Assembly: GCF_030540875.1 (NCBI RefSeq)
Contig: NZ_JAUOEM010000003.1
Span: 62,001 to 126,000, forward strand
DNA length: 64,000 bases
Reading direction: 5' to 3'
DNA from: Flavivirga amylovorans
Lineage (GTDB): Bacteria > Bacteroidota > Bacteroidia > Flavobacteriales > Flavobacteriaceae
This document shows, piece by piece, positions 45,140-54,839 of this stretch; within the stretch, counting starts at the first letter, position 1; each line of letters begins with the position of its first letter. The translations under genes were made by a program, and so were the position numbers. The notes beneath the pieces are model-generated. The model was not told where the DNA came from and searched no databases. It saw only the letters and a list, made by a program, of their open reading frames with translations.

Positions 45140-45673
45140 ATGAAAAAACTAAGTTACATTATTTTGGGACTTATTATCGGAGCTTTACTAACTTATTTCT
45201 TTTGTCCAAGAAATCCTGAATTGGATTCTATGCAAACAAAACTGGAAACAGCAGAAAAATTTGAACTCCCAAAAGGGCTTCTTAAGCAAGATTATGCCAA
45301 GGAATTAAACAATAATTGGACTAAATACAGAAAACCAGCAGTAGACTCTTGTGCAGCAATGGGAGGGCATAAAGAGGACGATCGTTCTGTATGGTGGTCT
45401 TCTAAAGAAATTAGAAATTATATAAAATACGCTAAAAAGCAAGCTGATAGTTTAGATTATAAAATTACTGGCTACCGAGTTTATTTAGGTGTTTATGGAC
45501 AAGAAGCGGGTCCTGAAAAATGTGATTTAACGACTATGTTTCTTGTACCTACAGGCAAAAAAAGACATGCTGAAGCTAGTGTGAGCCCGTTTAACTTTAG
45601 AGGAAATGATCAAGATCTTCCTATTCCTCCTTTAAATAGAGGCGGAGGAGGTTCAGGAGGCTATCCTAACTAA
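45140..45673 (+). CDS. Hypothetical membrane-anchored protein
   Basis: A 177-aa protein with an N-terminal helix (YIILGLIIGALLTYFFC, about residues 5-21) that is a membrane anchor or uncleaved signal. The body is soluble, contains WKYRKPAVDSC-like and CDLTTMFLVPTG segments with three more cysteines, and ends in a Gly-rich tail RGGGGSGGYPN. I do not recognise the family. The next gene starts 7 bases downstream, so it may share an operon with the membrane protein and histidine kinase. Confidence 0.8.
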   Translation: MKKLSYIILGLIIGALLTYFFCPRNPELDSMQTKLETAEKFELPKGLLKQDYAKELNNNWTKYRKPAVDSCAAMGGHKEDDRSVWWSSKEIRNYIKYAKKQADSLDYKITGYRVYLGVYGQEAGPEKCDLTTMFLVPTGKKRHAEASVSPFNFRGNDQDLPIPPLNRGGGGSGGYPN

Positions 45674-45680
45674 TTTTTTT

Positions 45681-46403
45681 GTGGAAGAATTTATTGGAAA
45701 AAATTATCTTTTACTTACAACTATAACTGAATCATTAGCAGCTGTAACTGGTTTGTTGCTTTATAAAAAATACAAACTTACAGCTGCTAAATATTTTATA
45801 TATTTTTTAGTATATCTAACTATTTGTGATTTTGCCAGCTTTTATGCAAGGTATGTATCTCCTGGGAAATTTTTTGATTTTCTTATGGGCACTGTTTTAG
45901 AAAAGAACCATTGGTGGGCAACACTCTATTGGCAAATTGGTGCTATCCTGTTTTTTTCTTTTTATTATCGTAAAATATTAAAAATTAAGGTGTTTAGAGA
46001 GCTTATCAAGCTTTTTACATATGCTTTTTTCTTTTTTTCTATTACTTATATTGTTTTAAACTGGGAAGTGTTTTTTTATAAGTTTTTTCCAGTAATAAAT
46101 ATTATTGGTGCTATTATCATATTGTTGTGTACAGTATTTTATTTCATAGAAGTGTTATTAAGTGATAAAATCTTAACTTTTTACAGATCCATAAATTTCT
46201 ATATTAGTTTTGCAATATTTATCTGGTGGCTCATCATTACACCTTTAGATTTTTACGAAGCTTATTTTGCTTATGAAGCAGGGAACCCCAATCGAGACTG
46301 GAGTTTTATTTTTTTGCAATGGGAAATTTTCTTATTTGCTAATATATTTATGTATTCAACCTTTACATTTGCTTTAATATGGTGCAAACCGGAGAACAAT
46401 TAG
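45681..46403 (+). CDS. Multi-pass membrane protein
   Basis: A 240-aa protein of about seven hydrophobic helices with little between them. The start is GTG at 45681, with no ATG nearby. Its 3' end overlaps the kinase gene by 25 bases. The arrangement suggests a membrane sensor working with the kinase, whose own sensor part is only one helix. The family is not recognised. Confidence 0.8.
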   Translation: MEEFIGKNYLLLTTITESLAAVTGLLLYKKYKLTAAKYFIYFLVYLTICDFASFYARYVSPGKFFDFLMGTVLEKNHWWATLYWQIGAILFFSFYYRKILKIKVFRELIKLFTYAFFFFSITYIVLNWEVFFYKFFPVINIIGAIIILLCTVFYFIEVLLSDKILTFYRSINFYISFAIFIWWLIITPLDFYEAYFAYEAGNPNRDWSFIFLQWEIFLFANIFMYSTFTFALIWCKPENN

Positions 46404-47182
46404 CGAGTACAGCTGCCGAACGCTATCTACTAATATATATGATTACTGTTTTAGTAATTGTTACATTCTTAGTTGTAATCTTTTTTATTGTATTTCAAAA
46501 GAGAAAGAATAAACTACTGTTGGATAAAATCAAGCAGAAACAAGCTTTTGAAGAAGAAATAGCACAGGCACAAACCGAAATACAGGAGCAAACACTCAAA
46601 AATATAGGATGGGAATTACATGATAATGTGGGGCAATTATTATCCTTTGCAAATATGCAGTTAAGTATTTTAAAAATGCAAGTAGCAGATGATATAAAGG
46701 AGAAGTTTAAAGATACGAGCGATGCGCTTAAAAATAGTTTATCTGAAGTACGGGCACTTTCTAAAACATTAAATAATGAGGTTGTTTTAAATATTGGTTT
46801 TGAAAAGTCTATTACCAATGAATTAAATCGACTTAAAAAGATGAAATTCGCTTCTGCTGAGCTTAAAACAGTAGGGGAGAGAATTGACTTTGCAAATAGC
46901 AAACACGAAATCATTATTTTTAGAATCATACAAGAATTTTTGTCTAATTCTGTAAAATATTCTGAAGCTGAAAATCTGGAGATTACTATAGAGTATCAGA
47001 CAAAAAAACTAAAAATAACTGCCAAGGATGATGGTAAAGGATTTGATATGAACGATACAGAAAAAGGATCTGGATTGATAAATATGAAAAGTAGAGCCTT
47101 TTTAATTCATGCAGAATTTAAATTGTCATCTAAGCCAAACAAAGGTGTACAATTAGTATTAGACTATCCAATCGCTAATTAA
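46379..47182 (+). CDS. Sensor histidine kinase (HisKA_3/NarX-like)
   Basis: A 267-aa kinase with one membrane helix (about residues 19-40), a coiled coil (about 42-75), the dimerisation box WELHDNVGQLLS (His81) and a C-terminal ATPase domain (NSVKYSEAE, DDGKGFD, GSGLINM). It has no sensor domain of its own and no response regulator beside it. Its 3' end overlaps the convergent aldehyde dehydrogenase gene by 4 bases. Confidence 0.9.
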   Translation: MVQTGEQLASTAAERYLLIYMITVLVIVTFLVVIFFIVFQKRKNKLLLDKIKQKQAFEEEIAQAQTEIQEQTLKNIGWELHDNVGQLLSFANMQLSILKMQVADDIKEKFKDTSDALKNSLSEVRALSKTLNNEVVLNIGFEKSITNELNRLKKMKFASAELKTVGERIDFANSKHEIIIFRIIQEFLSNSVKYSEAENLEITIEYQTKKLKITAKDDGKGFDMNDTEKGSGLINMKSRAFLIHAEFKLSSKPNKGVQLVLDYPIAN

Positions 47183-48558
47183 GAGAAATATTTAAACATT
47201 TTTTTTAAAAGATTAAACTTTCCCTTGTAGGGTGCATATCTTACACCAGGATCAATCCAATTTCCCCGCTTGGATATGGATTTATTATGAGAAAATGTAT
47301 CGAAGCCAGTTTTTCCATGATAGGCTCCCATACCACTAGCTCCAATACCTCCAAAAGGCAATCTAGAGTTTCCAAAATGAATTAATAAATCATTTACTAC
47401 ACCGCCTCCAAAACTATATTTTTTGATTATTTGCTCAACGAAAATACTATTATTTGAAAATACATAAAAAGCTAAAGGTTTTTCGTAATTCCAAATAATA
47501 TTTTCTATATCCTGGTTATTATTATAAGTTAAAATAGGTAAAACTGGTCCAAAAATCTCCTCGTTCATTATCCTACTATTCAAATTTGGAGAATCAATAA
47601 TTGTAGGTTCTATATAACAATCTTCTATATCCACATGCCCCCCAAAAACTACGTGAACATCTTTCAACATGTCTGCTATTCTTAACACATTTTTCTTATT
47701 GATGATTCTTGGTAGATCGGGAGATTCTTTTGGATTAACACCATACCTTTTAATGATTTCGGTTTTTAAAATATCTATAAAAGCATCTTTAATATTAGAT
47801 TTTATAATGATATAATCTGCAGAAATACATGTTTGTCCGGCATTTAAAAACTTCCCCCAGGATATCCGTCTAGCGACTAGTTTTAGATTAACGGTTTCAT
47901 CAATAATACAAGGAGACTTGCCTCCTAATTCTAAAGTAACTGGAGTTAAATGATTAGCAGCAGCACGAGCAACAATTTTTCCAACAGGAACGCTGCCAGT
48001 AAAAAATATATAGTCCCATTTTTGAATTAATAATTCTGTAGCAGTCTCAACACCGCCTTCAATGGAAGTTGCAACTGTGTTAGGAAATACTTTTTGAATA
48101 ATACTAGTAATGAGTTGTGAAGTGTGCTTAGTTAGTTCGCTAGGTTTTAAAACTACTGTGTTTCCAGCTGCAATGGCCATAACTAAAGGCTCGATTGCTA
48201 ATAAGAAAGGGTAGTTCCAAGGAGCGATAACCAACACATTCCCGTAAGGTTCTTTATAAATATAATCTCGAGATGGAAATGTTAACATTGACGATTTTAC
48301 TCGTTCTGGTTTTGTCCATTTTTTAAGGCTCTTAATGGCTAAATTTAGTTCAGAAATAACTAGACCGAATTCGCTAATAAATGTTTCGAATTCAGGTTTT
48401 TTGAAATCTTTTTTTAAAGCATCGTAAATGGCTTGTTCTCTAGCCATTATTTCTTGTTTTAAAGCCTTTAAAAGAGATACTCTATAAAAAATATCTTTGG
48501 TTTTTTGAGATTTAAAAAAATCTCTCTGCTTGGCAAGTATTTCGGGTATAGTATCCAA
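47179..48558 (-). CDS. Aldehyde dehydrogenase (class 3-like)
   Basis: NAD(P)-dependent oxidation of an aldehyde to an acid, 459 aa. Motifs are PWNYPFLLAIEPLVMAIAAG, FFTGSVPVGK, the catalytic Glu in ELGGKSPC, the nucleophile Cys in NAGQTCISADY, and EEIFGPVLPIL. The length and the hydrophobic C-terminal tail fit the class 3 group (YwdH-like), often acting on fatty or aromatic aldehydes. It is separated by 27 bases from the RluA-type gene upstream on the same strand. Confidence 0.92.
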   Translation of the reverse strand: MDTIPEILAKQRDFFKSQKTKDIFYRVSLLKALKQEIMAREQAIYDALKKDFKKPEFETFISEFGLVISELNLAIKSLKKWTKPERVKSSMLTFPSRDYIYKEPYGNVLVIAPWNYPFLLAIEPLVMAIAAGNTVVLKPSELTKHTSQLITSIIQKVFPNTVATSIEGGVETATELLIQKWDYIFFTGSVPVGKIVARAAANHLTPVTLELGGKSPCIIDETVNLKLVARRISWGKFLNAGQTCISADYIIIKSNIKDAFIDILKTEIIKRYGVNPKESPDLPRIINKKNVLRIADMLKDVHVVFGGHVDIEDCYIEPTIIDSPNLNSRIMNEEIFGPVLPILTYNNNQDIENIIWNYEKPLAFYVFSNNSIFVEQIIKKYSFGGGVVNDLLIHFGNSRLPFGGIGASGMGAYHGKTGFDTFSHNKSISKRGNWIDPGVRYAPYKGKFNLLKKMFKYFS

Positions 48559-48585
48559 AACGTGTTTTTTATAAAGATATTCAAA

Positions 48586-49302
48586 TTATGGGAAACAAGC
48601 ATCCCAGATAGCATCTTTTGGCAGTGGTGTAGAAATAGTTATCGGTTCTTTTTTTACTGGATGGATAAACTCTATATGCCTTGCATGTAAATGGATACTG
48701 GCGTCTTTATTACTTCTATCGAAGCCATATTTTAAATCTCCTTTGATAGGGCATCCAATATTAGATAATTGAGATCGTATTTGGTGATGTCTGCCAGTTT
48801 CTAAATTAATTTCAAGCAAATAATAGTTGTCTAACTTTTTTAATATTTTATAATGAAGGATTGCTTTTTTACTGTCTTTAACCTCTTTTATATATGCGGT
48901 TGATTTATTGTTTTTTGGATTCTTTTTTAACCAATTTATTAAAGAGTCTTCAGTCTTTAAAGGCTTGTTTTTTACAATGGCCCAATATGTTTTTTTTATA
49001 TCTTTTGAAAGGAATAGTTTATTGAGCCTAGGTAATACTTTACTAGTTTTGGCAAATATAACAAGACCAGTTGTTGGTCTGTCTAAACGATGCACAACCC
49101 CTAAGTATACATTTCCGGGTTTGTTGTATTTATCTTTAATATACTCTTTTACGACGTCGCTTAATGGTTTGTCTCCTGTTTTGTCTCCTTGCACAATATC
49201 TCCTGCACGTTTATTTACAACAATGATGTGATTGTCTTCGTAAAGGACTTGTAAATTAGATTTGTTGGAAATAACTTTAGACATGTTGGATGTTTGGATC
49301 AA
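48586..49302 (-). CDS. RluA-family RNA pseudouridine synthase
   Basis: Converts uridine to pseudouridine in RNA, 238 aa. The active site is HRLDRPTTG with the catalytic Asp; NLETGRHHQIRSQL and LHARHIEFIHPV are also typical. There is no S4 domain, so it is of the short kind. The real start may be the second ATG at 49284 (MSKVISNK). The exact RNA target cannot be told. Confidence 0.92.
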   Translation of the reverse strand: MIQTSNMSKVISNKSNLQVLYEDNHIIVVNKRAGDIVQGDKTGDKPLSDVVKEYIKDKYNKPGNVYLGVVHRLDRPTTGLVIFAKTSKVLPRLNKLFLSKDIKKTYWAIVKNKPLKTEDSLINWLKKNPKNNKSTAYIKEVKDSKKAILHYKILKKLDNYYLLEINLETGRHHQIRSQLSNIGCPIKGDLKYGFDRSNKDASIHLHARHIEFIHPVKKEPITISTPLPKDAIWDACFP

Positions 49303-49365
49303 TCGATTATTGGGTTGTTTTTTAGAAAGAAATTTTTAGCCACTAATACACGAATAATTTAATTT

Positions 49366-49409
<44 letters not shown>

Positions 49410-49412
49410 AGA

Positions 49413-50231
49413 TTAATATTGCTCACTATCATTTGGGAAATCGTGAGTTTTCACATCATCGACATATTGAGAAATCGCATTGGTCATATCTTCATATAAA
49501 TTCATATAACGACGTAAAAAACGAGGGTTGAATTCATGAGTCATTCCTAGCATATCGTGTAGTACCAATACTTGGCCATCTACACCATTACCAGCTCCAA
49601 TACCTATGATTGGAATACTCACACTGTCTGCTACTTCCTTAGCTAGTTTGGCAGGTATTTTTTCAAGTACAATTGCAAAACAGCCAATACGTTCAAGCAT
49701 TTTAGCATCCTCAATAAGTCTTTTCGCTTCTTCCTCTTCTTTAGCTCTTACTGTATAAGTTCCAAACTTGTATATAGATTGTGGTGTTAAACCTAAATGT
49801 CCCATCACAGGAATTCCAGCATTTAATATACGTTTAATGGAGTCTTTTATTTCTTTACCGCCTTCTAGTTTAACTGAATGCGCTCCGCTTTCTTTCATAA
49901 TTCTAATCGCAGATCGTAAGGCCTCTTTAGGATCACTTTGGTAGCTTCCAAAAGGTAAATCTACAACAACTAGAGCACGATATATAGCACGAATTACAGA
50001 AGAAGCATGGTATATCATCTGGTCTAAAGTAATGGGCAATGTGGTTTCATGCCCAGCCATGACATTACTGGCAGAATCGCCAACAAGAATAACATCGATA
50101 CCTGCACCATCAACTATTTTTGCCATAGTATAATCGTAAGCAGTTAACATGGATATTTTTTCACCATTAGTTTTCATATCTACTAATGATTTAACTGTTA
50201 TACGCTTATATTCTTTTTTAGCTACAGACAT
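49413..50231 (-). CDS. panB: 3-methyl-2-oxobutanoate hydroxymethyltransferase
   Basis: First step of pantothenate (coenzyme A) synthesis: transfers a hydroxymethyl group from methylene-tetrahydrofolate to 2-oxoisovalerate. The length, 272 aa, is normal. Motifs are [60 protein letters not shown] and [20 protein letters not shown]. It acts in the cytoplasm as a homo-decamer in known family members. Its neighbours are not pantothenate genes. Confidence 0.97.
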   Translation of the reverse strand: MSVAKKEYKRITVKSLVDMKTNGEKISMLTAYDYTMAKIVDGAGIDVILVGDSASNVMAGHETTLPITLDQMIYHASSVIRAIYRALVVVDLPFGSYQSDPKEALRSAIRIMKESGAHSVKLEGGKEIKDSIKRILNAGIPVMGHLGLTPQSIYKFGTYTVRAKEEEEAKRLIEDAKMLERIGCFAIVLEKIPAKLAKEVADSVSIPIIGIGAGNGVDGQVLVLHDMLGMTHEFNPRFLRRYMNLYEDMTNAISQYVDDVKTHDFPNDSEQY

Positions 50232-50350
50232 ATTTTTTCTAATTTTTAAAAAGTATGTAAAAGTAATGAATTAAGTATATATGTTAAACTTTTCTTTAAG
50301 GGGACGCATCATTACGTATCTTATTTTACTTTAGTTAAAATTTAAATATT

Positions 50351-50809
50351 ATGGCACGAACTATATTCTATTTATTTGTTTTAATTACATCTACTATATA
50401 TTCTCAAAGTGATGAGCAAGCTGAAGTAAAAACAGCAGTAGATACCTTTTTTGAAGGATTCCATAAAGGAGATACAACTCTTATGAAATCTGTTATAGCG
50501 GATAAAATAATTATGCAAACAGCTTACAGAAATAAAGAGGGAAAAGATATTTTAGTAACAGGTGAACCTGGAAAACTTATTAATGCCATTGCAAATAGGC
50601 CAGCTGACCAGAAATGGGACGAACGCTTATTGGATTATAGTATTCAAGTAGATGGTAATATGGCTAATGTCTGGACACCTTATGAGTTTTGGTATAATGA
50701 TACATTTAGTCATTGTGGGGTTAATTCATTTCAATTATTCAAGGCTGGAGACCAGTGGAAAATTATTTATTTGATCGATACTCGTAGAAAATCTACTTGT
50801 GATAGGTAG
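50351..50809 (+). CDS. Secreted NTF2-like (SnoaL/DUF4440) protein
   Basis: A 152-aa protein with signal peptide (TIFYLFVLITSTIYS). The mature part, VKTAVDTFFEGFHKGDTTLM and VWTPYEFWYNDTFSHCGVNSFQ-like strands ending in a W-K-I-I-Y core, has the cone-shaped NTF2-like pattern. Many such proteins bind small ligands, and no catalytic site can be named here. It is divergent from panB. Confidence 0.82.
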   Translation: MARTIFYLFVLITSTIYSQSDEQAEVKTAVDTFFEGFHKGDTTLMKSVIADKIIMQTAYRNKEGKDILVTGEPGKLINAIANRPADQKWDERLLDYSIQVDGNMANVWTPYEFWYNDTFSHCGVNSFQLFKAGDQWKIIYLIDTRRKSTCDR

Positions 50810-50931
50810 GTTTTTTTGATATTGGGATATTTTTTCGCAAAGTAGCTAATGAGGAGTTATATGTGTTTTTCTCTCTAAGAAACAGAGCTGCAAAGTTTTT
50901 TTTGATTGAACTCATTTTATTTACTATCGTT

Positions 50932-51017
50932 CTGCGCAAGGGATAGGAAAGGAAAGCCCACAGAGAGGAACGAACGAGGACTTGTATTGTATAGCCCGAC
51001 CTTGTGAGGATGCGCCC
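50932..51017. repeat. GCGCAAGGGATAG-type flavobacterial repeat
   Basis: The stretch begins TGCGCAAGGGATAGG, contains GGAAAGCCCAC, GAGGACTTGTATTG and ATAGCCCGACC, and ends GGATGCGCCC. I know this as a recurring intergenic element in Flavobacteriaceae. Its ends can pair (TGCGC/GCGCA). It lies just past the serine ammonia-lyase stop, between two genes that meet tail to tail. Confidence 0.6.
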
Positions 51018-51028
51018 AAAAAAATAAT

Positions 51029-52450
51029 TTAACAATCAGACATATTTACTCCAACAGCTAAGCCACCTTCAGATGTTTCTTTATATTTTGTGTGCATATC
51101 TTTTGCTGTTTCCCACATAGTAGCGACCACTTTATCTAGAGGGACTTTTGCATTTTTAGGATCAGTATCCAAAGCCATTTCAGCAGCATTTATAGCTTTA
51201 ATAGCCCCCATAGCATTGCGCTCAATACATGGTATTTGTACCAGTCCACCAATAGGGTCGCAGGTTAATCCTAAATGGTGCTCCATAGCAATTTCAGCGG
51301 CTACTAGTACCTGTTCTGGAGTACCTCCTAAAAGTTCACAAAGCGCTCCAGAAGCCATAGCCGATGATACGCCTATCTCTGCTTGGCAGCCTCCCATAGC
51401 AGCACTAATAGTAGCTCCTTTTTTAAAGATGCTGCCTATTTCGCCAGCAACTAATAGAAAACGTTTAATATCTTCAAAGTTAGCGTCATGATTTTCAATG
51501 ACTAAATAGTACAGTAATACAGATGGAATAACTCCGGCACTTCCATTGGTAGGCGCTGTAACAACACGTCCTAAAGAGGCATTAACTTCGTTTACAGCTA
51601 GTGCAAAACAACTAACCCATTTTAATATTTGTCTAAATTTTACTTCGGTATCTCTTATAGCGTATACCCATTCAACTGGATTGGTATAAGGTGTTTGTCC
51701 TTTTAAACTTTCGTGCATGTCGAATGCACGACGTCTTACATTTAAACCTCCGGGAAGATTTCCTTCGGTATGACAACCAATATATATGCATTCAAGCATA
51801 GTGTCCCAAATGCGTTTCAACTCTTTATCTATGTCTTTTTCCGATCGAATTGATTTTTCATTTTCTAAAACAACTTCAGATATAGGTTTATTTAAAACCT
51901 CGCAAAACTTAAGAAGCTCGGTGCCTTTATTAATAGGATATGGGAATGAGCATTTAATTTCAAAATTTTTCTTAGAGTTCTCAAGCGCTTCTTTAACCAC
52001 AAAACCGCCACCAATAGAATAAAAAGTTGACTTAATACTTTTTCCATTTATGTTAGCAGTAAAAGTTAACCCGTTAGAATGAAATGGTAAAAACTCTCTG
52101 TTGAAAATAATATCAGTTTCTGTATTAAACGCTACAGGCTTTTCATTATTAAAGTGTAATATGTTAGTTTTTTTGATTTTAGAAACAATATCGGGAATCG
52201 TTTCTGTAGGAATAATTTCGGGGTCAGAACCGTTTAATCCAAGTATGACAGCATAATCTGTTGCATGTCCTTTTCCTGTTAAGGATAAAGAACCGTAAAG
52301 ATCTACAGATATTTGTTCGACTTTATCAAAATTATTTGAGTCTTTTAGCTCTTTTATCCACCTTTCAGCAGCTCTCCAAGGCCCCAATGTATGCGAACTC
52401 GATGGTCCTATACCAATCTTTAACATATCAAAAACAGAAATACATTCCAT
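51029..52450 (-). CDS. sdaA: L-serine ammonia-lyase, iron-sulfur type, single chain
   Basis: Deaminates L-serine to pyruvate and ammonia with a 4Fe-4S cluster, 473 aa. The beta-like N-terminal half has [16 protein letters not shown], the alpha-like half [15 protein letters not shown], and [18 protein letters not shown]. Cluster cysteines are likely in [18 protein letters not shown] and the terminal region. The single-chain form and length are usual in Bacteroidota and proteobacteria. Confidence 0.95.
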   Translation of the reverse strand: MECISVFDMLKIGIGPSSSHTLGPWRAAERWIKELKDSNNFDKVEQISVDLYGSLSLTGKGHATDYAVILGLNGSDPEIIPTETIPDIVSKIKKTNILHFNNEKPVAFNTETDIIFNREFLPFHSNGLTFTANINGKSIKSTFYSIGGGFVVKEALENSKKNFEIKCSFPYPINKGTELLKFCEVLNKPISEVVLENEKSIRSEKDIDKELKRIWDTMLECIYIGCHTEGNLPGGLNVRRRAFDMHESLKGQTPYTNPVEWVYAIRDTEVKFRQILKWVSCFALAVNEVNASLGRVVTAPTNGSAGVIPSVLLYYLVIENHDANFEDIKRFLLVAGEIGSIFKKGATISAAMGGCQAEIGVSSAMASGALCELLGGTPEQVLVAAEIAMEHHLGLTCDPIGGLVQIPCIERNAMGAIKAINAAEMALDTDPKNAKVPLDKVVATMWETAKDMHTKYKETSEGGLAVGVNMSDC

Positions 52451-52473
52451 GCAACTATATCGTTTTAGTAGAG

Positions 52474-52481
52474 CAAATATA
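52474..52481 (-). promoter_or_regulatory. Promoter -7 box of the L-serine ammonia-lyase gene
   Basis: On the minus strand TATATTTG matches the Bacteroidota -7 consensus TANNTTTG, 23 bases before the ATG. No clear TTTG -33 box is visible, so the call rests on the -7 match alone. Confidence 0.45.
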
Positions 52482-52625
52482 AATTGTTTTGTTACATATA
52501 AAGTTATTCTTTTAAATATATACTAGGGAATGACAGCTTGTCAGTATTTTTCATATGGCATAATGATTGACTATTACAAATCGAGTTTAAAAATAACATT
52601 GAACACAAATAAAGTATAAAATATT

Positions 52626-54533
52626 ATGAGTAAAATTATTGGAATCGATTTAGGAACAACCAACTCTTGCGTTTCTGTAATGGAAGGAAACGAACCTGTT
52701 GTTATCCCAAACGCAGAAGGTAAGCGTACTACACCATCTGTAATTGCTTTTGTAGAAGGAGGGGAGATTAAAGTTGGTGATCCAGCAAAACGTCAAGCAG
52801 TAACAAACCCAACAAAAACAGTTTATTCTATTAAACGTTTTATGGGAAATAAATATTCTGAATCTAAAAAGGAAGCAGAACGTGTACCATATACAGTAGT
52901 AAAAGGTGATAATGATACACCTCGTGTAGATATTGATGGTCGTCTATATACCCCACAAGAATTATCTGCTATGATTCTTCAAAAAATGAAGAAAACCGCT
53001 GAAGATTATTTAGGTACAGATGTAAGTGAAGCTGTCATTACAGTACCAGCTTACTTTAATGATTCACAACGTCAAGCTACTAAAGAAGCAGGAGAAATCG
53101 CAGGTTTAAAAGTTCGTAGAATTATCAACGAACCAACTGCCGCTGCTTTAGCTTATGGTTTAGATAAAAAAGGACAAGACCAAAAAATAGTTGTTTTTGA
53201 TTTTGGAGGAGGAACACATGATGTATCTATTTTAGAATTAGGTGATGGTGTCTTTGAAGTACTTTCTACAGATGGAGATACACATTTAGGTGGTGACGAT
53301 GTAGATGAAAAAATCATCAACTGGTTAGCAGATGAGTTTAACGCTGAAGAAAACATGGATTTACGTAAAGATCCAATGTCTTTACAACGTTTAAAAGAAG
53401 CTGCTGAAAAAGCTAAGATTGAATTATCATCTTCTGCGCAAACAGAAATCAACTTGCCATATATCACAGCGACTGCAAGTGGACCAAAACACTTGGTACG
53501 CACATTAACACGTTCTAAATTTGAGCAATTAATTGACGATTTAGTAAAACGTACTATAGAGCCTTGCGAATCTGCTTTAAAAGCGGCAGGTTTATCTAAA
53601 AGTGATATTGATGAAGTTATATTAGTAGGAGGTTCTACTCGTATTCCTGCAGTACAAGGAGCTGTTGAGAAATTCTTTGGAAAAACACCAAGTAAAGGTG
53701 TAAATCCAGATGAAGTTGTATCATTAGGAGCTGGTATCCAAGGAGGTGTATTAACAGGAGACGTTAAAGATGTATTGCTTTTAGATGTCACACCATTATC
53801 TCTAGGTATAGAAACTATGGGTAATGTATTTACAAAGCTTATTGAAGCTAATACAACAATACCTACTAAGAAGTCACAAGTATTCTCTACAGCGGCAGAT
53901 AATCAACCATCGGTTGAAATCCATGTATTGCAAGGGGAAAGAGCTATGGCTGCAGATAATAAAACAATTGGACGTTTCCACTTAGACGGTATTCCACCAG
54001 CAAGACGAGGAACACCACAAATTGAAGTGACGTTTGATATTGATGCCAATGGTATCATTAAAGTTTCTGCTACGGATAAAGCGACTAATAAATCACAAGA
54101 TATTCGTATTGAAGCATCTTCAGGTTTAACGGAAGAAGAAATCCAAAAGATGAAAGCAGATGCAGAAGCGAATGCAGAGGCAGATGCAAAAGCAGCCGAA
54201 AGTGCTCAGAAATTAAATGAAGCAGATTCTATGATTTTTCAAACGGAAAAACAATTAGAAGAGTTTGGTGATAAATTATCTGACGATAAAAAGAAACCAA
54301 TCGAAGAGGCTTTAGAAGAATTGAAAAAAGCTTACGAAACTAAAGATTTAGAGGTTATTACGCCTGCTTTAGATAAAATAAATGAAGCTTGGAAAGTTGC
54401 TTCAGAAGAAATGTATAAAGCACAAGCTGAAGCCCAAGGAGGTGCACCAGGACCAGATGCTGGAGCTGGAGAACAAACTCAAGCTGAAGAAGGAAGCGAC
54501 GTAGAAGACGTAGACTTCGAAGAAGTCAAGTAG
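52626..54533 (+). CDS. dnaK: Molecular chaperone DnaK (Hsp70)
   Basis: Cytoplasmic ATP-dependent folding chaperone, 635 aa. The ATPase domain starts [18 protein letters not shown] and carries [35 protein letters not shown] and [11 protein letters not shown]; one Thr-Phe position of the usual GGGTFDVS is His here. The substrate domain follows from about residue 385 ([16 protein letters not shown]). The tail is acidic and ends [10 protein letters not shown]. grpE and dnaJ are not adjacent. The stop codon is followed by a repeat that splits a duplicate of the gene's last codons. Confidence 0.98.
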   Translation: MSKIIGIDLGTTNSCVSVMEGNEPVVIPNAEGKRTTPSVIAFVEGGEIKVGDPAKRQAVTNPTKTVYSIKRFMGNKYSESKKEAERVPYTVVKGDNDTPRVDIDGRLYTPQELSAMILQKMKKTAEDYLGTDVSEAVITVPAYFNDSQRQATKEAGEIAGLKVRRIINEPTAAALAYGLDKKGQDQKIVVFDFGGGTHDVSILELGDGVFEVLSTDGDTHLGGDDVDEKIINWLADEFNAEENMDLRKDPMSLQRLKEAAEKAKIELSSSAQTEINLPYITATASGPKHLVRTLTRSKFEQLIDDLVKRTIEPCESALKAAGLSKSDIDEVILVGGSTRIPAVQGAVEKFFGKTPSKGVNPDEVVSLGAGIQGGVLTGDVKDVLLLDVTPLSLGIETMGNVFTKLIEANTTIPTKKSQVFSTAADNQPSVEIHVLQGERAMAADNKTIGRFHLDGIPPARRGTPQIEVTFDIDANGIIKVSATDKATNKSQDIRIEASSGLTEEEIQKMKADAEANAEADAKAAESAQKLNEADSMIFQTEKQLEEFGDKLSDDKKKPIEEALEELKKAYETKDLEVITPALDKINEAWKVASEEMYKAQAEAQGGAPGPDAGAGEQTQAEEGSDVEDVDFEEVK

Positions 54534-54643
54534 CCTGTCCTGAGCGAAGTCGAAGGATAGACTTCGAAGAAGTTAAGTAAGTAGAGAACTAATTTTGTTT
54601 GACAAAATTAAGTGAATCACTTATCCTGAGAGAATTCGAAGGA
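54534..54643. repeat. GAGCGAAGTCGAAGG repeats and duplicated dnaK tail
   Basis: A CCTGTCCTGAGCGAAGTCGA-type repeat (54534-54556) follows the dnaK stop directly. After it, 54557-54580 repeat the end of dnaK: the bases would encode IDFEEVK and a stop. A second, weaker repeat copy (ATCCTGAGAGAATTCGAAGG) lies at about 54620-54643. The repeat seems to have inserted into the end of dnaK with a duplication of about 23 bases. Confidence 0.75.
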
Positions 54644-54663
54644 TCTTAATATAGATTAAAAGT

Positions 54664-54701
54664 AAAGAGGCTGTCTAAAAAGTCAAGACAGCCTCTTTTT
54701 T
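54664..54701 (+). terminator. Intrinsic terminator downstream of dnaK
   Basis: AGAGGCTGTCT pairs perfectly with AGACAGCCTCT (11 bp) around a 9-base loop, followed by six T. It is a strong terminator and would act on dnaK messages. Confidence 0.92.
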
Positions 54702-54812
54702 ATTCGGATAGGTGTCGGAGAGATTTTTCAAATACGCAATTCTCAAGGACTTGAAAAAACTTTTTAGACGCCCTCTTTATTTCGTTTGTTTTTTAATCAC
54801 TTTTAAAACCCA

Positions 54813-54820
54813 TACTTTTG
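54813..54820 (+). promoter_or_regulatory. Promoter -7 box of the rRNA methyltransferase gene
   Basis: TACTTTTG matches TANNTTTG 20 bases before the ATG at 54840. TTTG at 54785 is too far upstream to be a standard -33 box. Confidence 0.4.
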
Positions 54821-54839
54821 AACGCTAGTAAATCACAAT

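Noticed and set aside
50793-51035. An 80-codon minus-strand frame after the serine ammonia-lyase gene
   Set aside because: It lies on a flavobacterial GCGCAAGGGATAG-type repeat and overlaps the ends of both neighbouring genes.
53153-53791. A 212-codon frame antisense to dnaK
   Set aside because: Long frames opposite dnaK are a common result of its codon use. Nothing in the translation looks like a protein family.
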